The notes under the pieces are model-generated. The model saw only the letters and a list, made by a program, of their open reading frames with translations, searched no databases and was not told the origin of the DNA. A program made the translations under genes and the position numbers. Below are positions 1-6,157 of a DNA stretch of 8,762 nt, piece after piece. Origin of the DNA: Anaerolineae bacterium (GTDB taxonomy: Bacteria; Chloroflexota; Anaerolineae; Anaerolineales; Villigracilaceae); assembly GCA_003141915.1 (NCBI GenBank), contig PLNY01000152.1:1-8762 (forward strand). Direction: 5' to 3'. How positions within the stretch are numbered: the stretch's first letter is position 1; every line of letters starts with the position of its first letter.

Positions 1-989
1 TTAATGATGCGGCCCAAATGGGCTTTGGATATAACACGGGGCCGGAACTTGAATTCTTTTTACTTAAGCCAAATCCCGACGGAAGCTTGATTCCCCCCAA
101 GCCGCACGATAGCGCCAGTTACTTTGACGCTCCCTCTGACATGGCTGCCGGTTTGCGGCGTCAAATGGCAACCACGTTGGAGGCATTTGGCTTGCAGGTC
201 GAAGCGATGCACCATGAAGGCGCACATGGTCAGCATGAAATCGATTTTCGTTATTCCGATGCCCTTACCACTGCCGACAGCGCTGTCACCTTGCGCGTGG
301 CGCTGAAAGTTATCGCGCAGCTAAATGGCCTCTACTGCACTTTTTTGCCGAAGCCGATTCGCGGCATCAATGGAAGCGGTATGCACGTGCATCAAAGCCT
401 GACTTTTATTGCCAACGGGAAGAATGCTTTTTCTGATCCCGGTGATCAGCACGGCCTCTCGAAAATAGCGAAACACTTCATTGCCGGGCAGTTGGCTCAC
501 GCGCATGGTATGTGCGCCATTCTGGCTCCGCTGGTCAATTCTTATAAGCGCTTGGTAGCCGGCTATGAAGCTCCGGTATATATAAGCTGGGCGCGGATTA
601 ATCGTTCGGCGCTTATCCGGGTACCGCGCGTTTCGGTCAACGAATCGACACGGCTGGAATTGCGCTGTCCCGACCCGAGCTGTAATCCATATCTGGCTTT
701 TACAGTAATGCTTGCCTCCGGTTTGGACGGTATTCGTCGTGAGCTGTCTCTTGCTGAAGCTACAGAAGAGAATATTTATCTGATCGAGAAAACAAATACG
801 TCGTCTCAGGATGTCCTTCCCAGTTCATTGAATCAGGCGCTGAAAGCATTGGAAGAGGATGTCGTGATACGCGATGCGCTGGGCACACATACCCACGAAG
901 TCTTCATTAACGCGAAACGGCTTGAATGGGAAGATTATCGATTGGAAGTTACAAATTGGGAACTCGAAAATTATTTAGCAAATTATTAA
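1..989 (+). CDS. glnA: Glutamine synthetase type I, GSI-alpha-like, 5' end cut by window edge
   Basis: Glutamine synthetase makes glutamine from glutamate, ammonia and ATP in the cytosol. The frame is open from position 3 to a TAA at 987-989, giving 328 residues. GSI-alpha enzymes have about 440, so roughly 115 N-terminal residues lie to the left; the first in-window ATG (18) is internal. Visible motifs in order: GPELEFFL with metal/substrate glutamates (codons 45 and 51), HHEGAHGQHEIDF with two further metal-ligand glutamates (codons 216 and 237), the nucleotide-binding stretch KPIRGINGSGMHVHQS, the flap NSYKRLVAGYEAPVYIS, and RCPDPSCNPYLAF. It lacks the beta-type insertion and the adenylylatable tyrosine (IYLIEKT replaces the usual LYxLP), which is why I call it alpha-type. 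Oddities are HHEGAHGQ where HHEVAPGQ is usual, and LVAGYE where LVPGYE is usual. The metal ligands are intact, so activity is likely; a specialised paralogue using another amine substrate is possible. An intrinsic terminator follows 16 nt after the stop. Confidence 0.95.
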   Translation, partial: NDAAQMGFGYNTGPELEFFLLKPNPDGSLIPPKPHDSASYFDAPSDMAAGLRRQMATTLEAFGLQVEAMHHEGAHGQHEIDFRYSDALTTADSAVTLRVALKVIAQLNGLYCTFLPKPIRGINGSGMHVHQSLTFIANGKNAFSDPGDQHGLSKIAKHFIAGQLAHAHGMCAILAPLVNSYKRLVAGYEAPVYISWARINRSALIRVPRVSVNESTRLELRCPDPSCNPYLAFTVMLASGLDGIRRELSLAEATEENIYLIEKTNTSSQDVLPSSLNQALKALEEDVVIRDALGTHTHEVFINAKRLEWEDYRLEVTNWELENYLANY

Positions 990-1005
990 CGAGTTATTGT
1001 TTGTC

Positions 1006-1049
1006 AAAGGTCGCTGAAATTTTTATATCGTCAGCGGCCTTTGTTTTTT
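1006..1049 (+). terminator. Intrinsic terminator after the first glutamine synthetase
   Basis: A 12-bp stem (AAAGGTCGCTGA at 1006-1017 with TCAGCGGCCTTT at 1031-1042, one G-T wobble) with a 13-nt loop is followed by G and six T at 1044-1049. It sits 16 nt after the stop codon and is a textbook rho-independent terminator. It implies that the two glutamine synthetase genes are mostly separate transcription units. Confidence 0.9.
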
Positions 1050-1052
1050 AAT

Positions 1053-1068
1053 TTACCCGTTTGGGTAA
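1053..1068. promoter_or_regulatory. Perfect short inverted repeat abutting the glnA2 promoter
   Basis: TTACCC (1053-1058), GTTT, GGGTAA (1063-1068) form a perfect 6-bp inverted repeat with a 4-nt spacer. It ends exactly where the proposed -35 box of the second glutamine synthetase begins. No T-run follows, so it is not a terminator. The position suits a regulator-binding site, but it does not match the GlnR/TnrA consensus (TGTNA-N7-TNACA) and I cannot name a regulator. It could also be chance. Confidence 0.35.
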
Positions 1069-1098
1069 TAGACGCACCTTTCACCTCACCCATATAAT
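1069..1098 (+). promoter_or_regulatory. Sigma-70-type promoter for the second glutamine synthetase
   Basis: A perfect TATAAT (-10) lies at 1093-1098. TAGACG at 1069-1074 matches 4 of 6 bases of the -35 consensus, with an 18-nt spacer. Transcription would start near 1105, giving a leader of about 34 nt that contains the ribosome binding site. The terminator immediately upstream makes an independent promoter necessary here. Confidence 0.65.
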
Positions 1099-1125
1099 CC
1101 ATCCAATCAAAACACATTCATTTGC

Positions 1126-1130
1126 AGGAG
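1126..1130 (+). promoter_or_regulatory. Ribosome binding site that fixes the glnA2 start
   Basis: AGGAG lies 8 nt before the ATG at 1139. This decides the start against an in-frame TTG at 1061, which would add 26 residues unlike any glutamine synthetase and would lie upstream of the promoter -10 box. Confidence 0.85.
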
Positions 1131-1138
1131 ATTACGCA

Positions 1139-2554
1139 ATGGCAAAGACAGTAAAAGAAGTACTTGAATTAAGTAAAAATACTCAAATGGTGGACTTGCG
1201 CTTCATTGACCTGCCCGGCACCTGGCAGCACTTCACCATGCCTACTCATCGTCTGACGGCGGAATTCTTCGAGGAAGGCATTCCATTTGACGGTTCCTCC
1301 ATCCGTGGTTTCCAGGAGATTCACGAGTCGGATATGTTGCTAAAGCCCGATTCGGAAACTGCATTTATTGACCCCACGGCGACGGAAATTCCCACATTGG
1401 TCTTAAGTTGCAACGTGTACGATCCATCTACGTTTGAACCGTACAGCCGCGACGCGCGGTATGTCGCTCTCAAAGCAGAGGCATATCTCAAGAGCACAGG
1501 AATTGCTGATACTGCGTACTTCGCTCCCGAAGCGGAATTCTTCATATTCGACAGCGTCCGCTATACGTCCGGCACCAACGAGGCGTCTTATTCAATCGAA
1601 AGCGAAGAAGCCTGGTGGAGTAGCAACCGCACGGATCGTCCCAACTATGGCGGTCAGATCCTTCCCAAGCGCGGTTATTTCCCTGTTCCCCCTACTGATA
1701 CTTTGCAGACTTTGCGCTCCAAGTTTATGCTGGCAATGGAAGCTGCCGGCGTTACGATGGACCTTCATCATCATGAAGTTGCCACCGCCGGTCAGAGCGA
1801 AATGACCATGACTTTTACCAGCCTCACCCGCATGGCAGATAACCTCCTGCTCTATAAATACATCATCAGAAATGTTGCCCGGCAGAACGGTAAAACGGTT
1901 ACCTTCATGCCTAAGCCATTGTTCGGTGATAACGGCTCCGGAATGCACGTCCATTCCTCCCTATGGAAGGGCAACACTAACGTTTTCTTTGACGAAAAGG
2001 GATACGCCGGTCTTTCACAAAATGCGAAATACTATATTGGCGGTATTCTTAAACACGCGCCTGCCTTGCTGGCTCTTACATCACCTACCACCAATTCCTA
2101 TAGACGCCTTGTGCCCGGCTATGAAGCCCCCGTCAATATTGCATATTCCCAGCGCAATCGGTCGGCGATTTGCCGCATTCCAACTACTAAAAATCCCAAG
2201 GCTAAACGCGTTGAATTCCGCGCACCCGATCCGTCCTGTAACCCCTACCTTGCTTTTGCCGCGATCTTGATGGCAGGCTTGGATGGCATCACGAACAAGA
2301 TTGATCCGGGACAACCACAGGATCGCGACCTGTATGCGTTGCCCGATGAAGAGAAGAAACTGATCAAGCAGGTTCCCAGTTCTCTTACTGAAGTGCTGGA
2401 TGCGCTCGAAGCTGACCATGATTTCCTGCTGAAGAACAACGTGTTCACGAAAGACCTTCTCGAAGAATACATCAAATATAAGCGTGTCAATGAAGTGGAT
2501 GCAATTCGCCTGCGACCAACCCCACATGAGTTTTCCTTATATTTTGACTGCTAA
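1139..2554 (+). CDS. glnA: Glutamine synthetase type I, GSI-beta-like
   Basis: Complete 471-aa glutamine synthetase, nearly the length of the 469-residue enterobacterial enzyme. It forms glutamine from glutamate, ammonia and ATP and is presumably a cytosolic dodecamer. Seen in order: N-terminal beta-grasp with FDGSSIRGFQ (Asp51, the ammonium-site aspartate); APEAEFF (Glu131, Glu133); a beta-type insertion at about 145-175 ending in GYFPVPP; HHHEVATAGQSE (Glu213, Glu221); FMPKPLFGDNGSGMHVHSS; flap NSYRRLVPGYEAPVNI; RAPDPSCNPYLAF. DRDLYALPDEE places Tyr399 at the position of the enterobacterial adenylylation tyrosine (Tyr397), so GlnE-type covalent control is possible if the genome has an adenylyltransferase. 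All catalytic motifs are consensus, so this is the likelier housekeeping enzyme of the pair. It has its own promoter, ribosome binding site and terminator. The gene symbol is by family; the genome clearly has more than one glnA-like gene. Confidence 0.97.
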   Translation: MAKTVKEVLELSKNTQMVDLRFIDLPGTWQHFTMPTHRLTAEFFEEGIPFDGSSIRGFQEIHESDMLLKPDSETAFIDPTATEIPTLVLSCNVYDPSTFEPYSRDARYVALKAEAYLKSTGIADTAYFAPEAEFFIFDSVRYTSGTNEASYSIESEEAWWSSNRTDRPNYGGQILPKRGYFPVPPTDTLQTLRSKFMLAMEAAGVTMDLHHHEVATAGQSEMTMTFTSLTRMADNLLLYKYIIRNVARQNGKTVTFMPKPLFGDNGSGMHVHSSLWKGNTNVFFDEKGYAGLSQNAKYYIGGILKHAPALLALTSPTTNSYRRLVPGYEAPVNIAYSQRNRSAICRIPTTKNPKAKRVEFRAPDPSCNPYLAFAAILMAGLDGITNKIDPGQPQDRDLYALPDEEKKLIKQVPSSLTEVLDALEADHDFLLKNNVFTKDLLEEYIKYKRVNEVDAIRLRPTPHEFSLYFDC

Positions 2555-2589
2555 TCTGTATTCGATACCAACTCAGGGAGAAGTGAAAC

Positions 2590-2618
2590 GGAAAGGCCGA
2601 GCAATCCTCGGCCTTTCC
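2590..2618 (+). terminator. Terminator-like hairpin after the second glutamine synthetase
   Basis: GGAAAGGCCGAG (2590-2601) pairs perfectly with CTCGGCCTTTCC (2607-2618) across a 5-nt loop, 35 nt after the stop codon. The T-rich stretch comes late (2631-2643) rather than directly after the stem. It is therefore either a somewhat atypical intrinsic terminator or a 3'-end stabilising hairpin. Confidence 0.75.
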
Positions 2619-2712
2619 CATCCCAATCATGTTTCTTTTTATTTCATCATTCTTTATGGTCACCACTTTCTGCTTTATTGCAATTGAAGCTATGCGGAAT
2701 CACTTTGCAACT

Positions 2713-2741
2713 TGGACAGAATCCCTTTCGAAACTTTTAAT
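2713..2741 (+). promoter_or_regulatory. Putative promoter of the kinase-regulator operon
   Basis: TGGACA at 2713-2718 matches 5 of 6 bases of the -35 consensus. TTTAAT at 2736-2741 matches 5 of 6 of the -10 consensus. The spacer is the optimal 17 nt. The -10 box ends 26 nt before the kinase ATG. The spacer contains the palindrome TTTCGAAA (2726-2733), a possible operator. The rest of the 213-base gap from 2555 to 2767 holds only the hairpin described above and T-rich sequence. Confidence 0.5.
2726..2733. repeat. TTTCGAAA palindrome inside the kinase promoter spacer
   Basis: An 8-bp perfect palindrome lies between the proposed -35 and -10 boxes. The 9-mer TTTCGAAAC recurs inside the longer palindrome at 6093-6104, just after the partner regulator gene, so the two-gene operon is bracketed by related sites. 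It is short, and chance cannot be excluded. Confidence 0.3.
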
Positions 2742-2767
2742 GCTGGTCTTGCGGAAACGACAATCAG

Positions 2768-4996
2768 ATGGGAAAATTATCATTAATTCGTGACCAAATA
2801 TTGGAAGTGATGAAGACACATTCATTCCCGTCGCCTGAAGAAACCGACCCGCGCCTGCTTGAAGCCCTGGCGAACCTGAACCAGATTAGCGATGCGATCA
2901 ATCATATAGGCAGCGATGATGCCAGCCAAAATGATCTGAGCCTTCAGTTGATCGTTGAAAGCGCAATTCGGGTGGTTCCTGGCTCATCTGCAGTAATTTA
3001 TATATACGATCAGGCCACCGGCATGTTCGAGAAAGAATCGCGCGTATCTGCCGAACCGGACGGACGAAAACTTGAGTCTGTGACCGATTCATCCAACGAT
3101 ATGCCGCGTTCGAACGGCATTGGAATGCGAACAGTCAAACGCCGTCGCAGATCATTATCTTATGAGGAGGCCGATCTAGATATCCATCCTTATCACGCGG
3201 CAATAGGCGTAAAAGCGGTTGCATGTTTCCCTTTGATTGTTGCGGAACAAGCCGTTGGGATTTTGTATATTTATCTCCATGAAGAGCGGCGATTTACGCA
3301 CCTCGAACAGCTCATGCTCGATAATTTTGTCAACCAGGCCGCCATGGCGATCTACCATTCCCGTCGGCTTGCCGGTATCCGTCGCGATTTGATTCGGAAA
3401 GATGAAGAAATAAACCAGCTGCGCCGGGCTGGATTATTGATCTCATCTCGCTTGCGGCTGGAAGAGACGCTGGATTCCATCCTGCAATTGGCGCTTGAAA
3501 TTACTAATGCCCAATATGGGATTTTCCGACTTCTTGATAATAACGGTGAATTTCTTGTTACTCGTGCGGTGAGTGGAATCCAGTTCGAACGGCCATTGAC
3601 TGAAAAACTTCCATTGGATGGAAATAGCATCATGGCTTACGTGGCTCGTACCCGGGAATCTTTGCTTATTTCGGACCTTCAGCAGGAGCCGTGGTCAAAG
3701 ATATATTATCCCCTCGATTCAAGACTAAAAATGCGTTCCGAATTGGCTGTGCCTTTGATCAACGCAAGCGGGCGATTGGAGGGCGTGCTTAATCTCGAAA
3801 GCCCTGACCTGGGGGCGTTTTCTGAAGGCGACAGCCACATGTTGCAATCGCTTGCAACGTATGCGATCACTGCCATTCAGGAAGTCCGGCTGCTGGATGC
3901 GTTGCAGGAAGCTGCGCAGTTGATTATTTCACAACCAAGCCAGAAAGTACTGGATCAGCTCTGTATGATGGCAAACGATCTGCTTAATTCGTCATCAAGC
4001 GCGATCTGGCTGGACAGCGAATCAGGCGGCTTTCGGCTGGTATCATCACATGGCGCGGGCCAACATGCTGAAAATTTTTCAGAGGAGACAAATCTCTCGA
4101 ATGCTTTGCTTGTACCGCTTCTGACGGGGAATGAGGCAAGGAAGTTGGGAATGTTCGGGGTGTTCAACGCAGACGCGGGCGGGGAGCGAAGCGCCACGTC
4201 TGAATGGGACAAGAAAGTGCTGGCGTGTTTGGCTAATTACGCAGTGCTGGCCGTGCAAAACGAAGCACACCAGCAGGCTTTGCGCGCCTCGCAGGAACGA
4301 CATTGGACGGCGGAGACGTTTGCCGCAGTAGGGGATATTTCAGCGAACCTGTTGCATAACATGAACAATAAAGTAGGTACTATTCCCGTGCGGGTACAGG
4401 CTATCCAGGATAAGTATCGCAGCATGCTTGAAAAAGATTCATACCTTGCCAACGCTCTTGCTGAGATCGAACGCAGCGCCGCCGAAGCCATGCAGATCGT
4501 CCAGGAAAATCTTTCGCACCTGCGGCCCATACGCGCGGAGAAGGTACATATTGCCGCTCGCGTGGCGGAAGCCATCCAAGCCGCGCAAGTGCCTGATAAT
4601 GTCAAAGTCAAAACGAGCGGCATGGATGATCTGCCTACCGTAATAGCTGGAGGACAGAGTCTCACGTTGGTATTTCGGAATCTGATCGAAAACGCGATTG
4701 CCGCAATGCAGGGAGACGGACTGATCACCATTCATGGCGTCTCATTGCCCGAGTGGGTTGAAATATCCGTTACCGACAGCGGTCCCGGAATTTCACCGGA
4801 ATTGCATAATCAGATCTTCGAATTAAATTTTTCAGGACGCGCCAACACACATCCCGGGAAACTGGGGTTTGGCTTGTGGTGGGTAAAGACCTTGATGACG
4901 CGTCTTGGCGGTTCTATCGTGGTCGAGAGCGATGGCCGGTATGGCACAACTTTTCGATTGCGCCTGCCGTCGGTAGATGTGGAGCGCCAGATATGA
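2768..4996 (+). CDS. Soluble multi-GAF sensor histidine kinase
   Basis: A 742-aa cytosolic histidine kinase; no signal peptide or membrane segment is visible. Domains: GAF at about 56-198, a charged coiled linker at 199-230, GAF at about 230-376, a shorter and more degenerate GAF-like region at about 391-500, then dimerisation and ATPase domains. The H-box is LLHNMNNKVG with His530 as likely phospho-acceptor. It resembles the HxxNN type but lacks the usual Pro after NN. The N-box is NLIENA (Asn638, Asn642), G1 is DSGPG (Asp670), followed by IFELNFSG, GKLGFGLWWVK and GTTFRLRLP, so the ATP-binding site looks complete. The ligand of the GAF domains cannot be told from sequence; no obvious heme or bilin cysteine signature was recognised. 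The stop overlaps the regulator's start by ATGA, so that regulator is very likely its phosphorylation target. The ATG at 2768 has a weak GGAAA 10 nt upstream; ATG 2810 has a motif only 2 nt away and is less likely. Confidence 0.92.
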   Translation: MGKLSLIRDQILEVMKTHSFPSPEETDPRLLEALANLNQISDAINHIGSDDASQNDLSLQLIVESAIRVVPGSSAVIYIYDQATGMFEKESRVSAEPDGRKLESVTDSSNDMPRSNGIGMRTVKRRRRSLSYEEADLDIHPYHAAIGVKAVACFPLIVAEQAVGILYIYLHEERRFTHLEQLMLDNFVNQAAMAIYHSRRLAGIRRDLIRKDEEINQLRRAGLLISSRLRLEETLDSILQLALEITNAQYGIFRLLDNNGEFLVTRAVSGIQFERPLTEKLPLDGNSIMAYVARTRESLLISDLQQEPWSKIYYPLDSRLKMRSELAVPLINASGRLEGVLNLESPDLGAFSEGDSHMLQSLATYAITAIQEVRLLDALQEAAQLIISQPSQKVLDQLCMMANDLLNSSSSAIWLDSESGGFRLVSSHGAGQHAENFSEETNLSNALLVPLLTGNEARKLGMFGVFNADAGGERSATSEWDKKVLACLANYAVLAVQNEAHQQALRASQERHWTAETFAAVGDISANLLHNMNNKVGTIPVRVQAIQDKYRSMLEKDSYLANALAEIERSAAEAMQIVQENLSHLRPIRAEKVHIAARVAEAIQAAQVPDNVKVKTSGMDDLPTVIAGGQSLTLVFRNLIENAIAAMQGDGLITIHGVSLPEWVEISVTDSGPGISPELHNQIFELNFSGRANTHPGKLGFGLWWVKTLMTRLGGSIVVESDGRYGTTFRLRLPSVDVERQI
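4981..4984 (+). promoter_or_regulatory. Ribosome binding site of the response regulator
   Basis: GGAG lies inside the last codons of the kinase gene, 8 nt before the ATG at 4993. With the ATGA stop/start overlap this points to translational coupling and argues against an in-frame upstream start at 4876, which would overlap the kinase's catalytic domain. Confidence 0.7.
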
Positions 4997-6072
4997 CAAC
5001 ACAACCCCTGCGCGCACTGGTGGTTGAAGACGACCATTCGTGGCAGCAAATCATCAGCGAGATTCTCTCGGATTGCGGGCTGGAAGTGGATATCGCTGGA
5101 AGTTTGGATGAAGCGACCCTCGGCCTTAAGGCCCAACCGCACCGCCTCGCAGTTGTTGATCTTTCGCTTTCCCCCAACGATCATAACAATTACGATGGTC
5201 TGCGCGTGCTGGATGCCGTCCGCCGCCTCGATCCCAATTGCCGCACGATTCTGTTGACCGGATTTGCGACGGTTGAACTCGCGGTCACCGCGCTCACAGA
5301 CTATGGCGCTTTCACTTTTTTACGAAAGGAAAGTTTCCATCGCAGTCAGTTCCGTGACATTGTTTATCGCATCTTGGTCAGCGCTCCGCATCAGACCGCA
5401 CCGATTTCTGCTTCCGTTGCAACGGCCACTTCTTCCGCTGTGAAAGGACAACCGGCGCATCCTAAGCCTCGTCCTGAAAAAGCGCTGATCGTGGAAGATG
5501 ACGCCGGCTGGAGAAGCATCCTCGAGGAGCTTTTGACCGATGCCGGATTTCAGGTGCGTACCTGTGCCAGCTTTGGCGATGCCATTGGGTACCTCCACAG
5601 GGAGAAATTTGCCCTGGCGGTTGTAGATTTGTCTTTGAAAGGTAGCGTAAATATCTGGGAAAAAGAAGCCGCAGACCCGGATATGGATGGTTATCAATTG
5701 CTCACTGCAATTCGAGCCGAAGGGATAGCCACGATTGTGGTCAGTGGGCTTTCTGAACCGGATGAGATCCAGCGTATCTATTCTGAACATTCGATTTCCG
5801 CCTACGTTGAAAAACAGTCTTTTGACCGCGCCGCATTTCGTCGTGTGGTCGAAGAGACCCGATTGACACAACAATCGCTGAGTGAGTTGAATGCGCTGAC
5901 AGATCGCGAACGTGAAGTTCTGGATTTATTGGCTCAGGGGTTGACCAACAAAGAGATTGCAGAAAAGTTGTTTATCACCACGAATACGGTAAAGAGGCAT
6001 TTGAAATCCGTCTTCGAAAAGTTGAATGTGCATACGCGTTCTGCCGCCACTGCAAAAGTAGCCGGGGAATGA
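4993..6072 (+). CDS. Response regulator with two receiver domains and LuxR-type HTH
   Basis: A 359-aa transcription factor. REC1 (about 7-128) has acidic residues Glu12-Asp13-Asp14, phospho-acceptor Asp56 in LAVVDLSLS, switch Thr89 and Lys112. A linker rich in Ala, Thr, Ser and Pro (131-160) follows. REC2 (about 162-288) has Glu168-Asp169-Asp170, Asp212 in LAVVDLSL, Ser251 and Lys274. A LuxR/NarL-type helix-turn-helix (about 300-356) contains LTDREREVLDLLAQGLTNKEIA and TVKRHLKSVFEKL. Both receivers keep the full catalytic set, so both could be phosphorylated. Their shared LAVVDLSL core suggests an internal duplication. In both, the loop after the phospho-Asp is longer than usual: the Asp-to-DG distance is 12 and 20 residues, against 7 in CheY. 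The start is set by the ATGA overlap with the kinase and a GGAG site. It presumably activates or represses genes in response to the GAF kinase; targets are not visible. Confidence 0.93.
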   Translation: MTTQPLRALVVEDDHSWQQIISEILSDCGLEVDIAGSLDEATLGLKAQPHRLAVVDLSLSPNDHNNYDGLRVLDAVRRLDPNCRTILLTGFATVELAVTALTDYGAFTFLRKESFHRSQFRDIVYRILVSAPHQTAPISASVATATSSAVKGQPAHPKPRPEKALIVEDDAGWRSILEELLTDAGFQVRTCASFGDAIGYLHREKFALAVVDLSLKGSVNIWEKEAADPDMDGYQLLTAIRAEGIATIVVSGLSEPDEIQRIYSEHSISAYVEKQSFDRAAFRRVVEETRLTQQSLSELNALTDREREVLDLLAQGLTNKEIAEKLFITTNTVKRHLKSVFEKLNVHTRSAATAKVAGE

Positions 6073-6092
6073 AATCCAACAGTAAGATGAAG

Positions 6093-6104
6093 CGTTTCGA
6101 AACG
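6093..6104. repeat. Perfect 12-bp palindrome CGTTTCGAAACG after the regulator gene
   Basis: The palindrome lies in the 85-base gap between the converging regulator and radical SAM genes. It shares TTTCGAAAC with the site in the kinase promoter. No T-run follows on either strand, so it is not a good terminator, and no other terminator is evident in this gap. It could be a binding site or chance. Confidence 0.35.
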
Positions 6105-6157
6105 TTGCAGCCCGCAACCCTGATCTCCCTAGGAGCGCAAACGTGAATTGGGATAGC

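Noticed and set aside
1061..1138. In-frame TTG start that would lengthen the second glutamine synthetase by 26 residues
   Set aside because: The extension is unlike glutamine synthetases and overlaps the promoter, whereas the ATG at 1139 has AGGAG at good spacing and gives the family length.
2484..2687. 67-codon plus-strand open frame across the end of glnA2
   Set aside because: It overlaps the glnA2 end in another frame and runs through the terminator hairpin; no ribosome binding site or domain was recognised.
3107..3116. CGTTCGAACG palindrome resembling an SOS or regulator half-site pair
   Set aside because: It sits inside the first GAF coding region, away from any promoter, and has no GAAC-N4-GTTC spacing.
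4237..4731. 164-codon minus-strand open frame under the kinase gene
   Set aside because: It is antisense to the H-box and N-box region, with low-complexity Ser/Ala/Arg composition typical of shadow frames.
4876..4992. Upstream in-frame start for the response regulator
   Set aside because: It would overlap the conserved ATPase domain of the kinase and add residues with no receiver-domain match. ATG 4993 with ATGA overlap and GGAG fits better.
5320..5874. 184-codon open frame on the minus strand under the regulator gene
   Set aside because: It lies wholly opposite the two receiver domains, has no recognisable domain and no plausible start context; it is a shadow of the real gene.
6125..6135. 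CTCC-CTA-GGAG mini-hairpin between the converging genes
   Set aside because: The stem is only 4 bp with no T-run on either strand, too weak to call a terminator.
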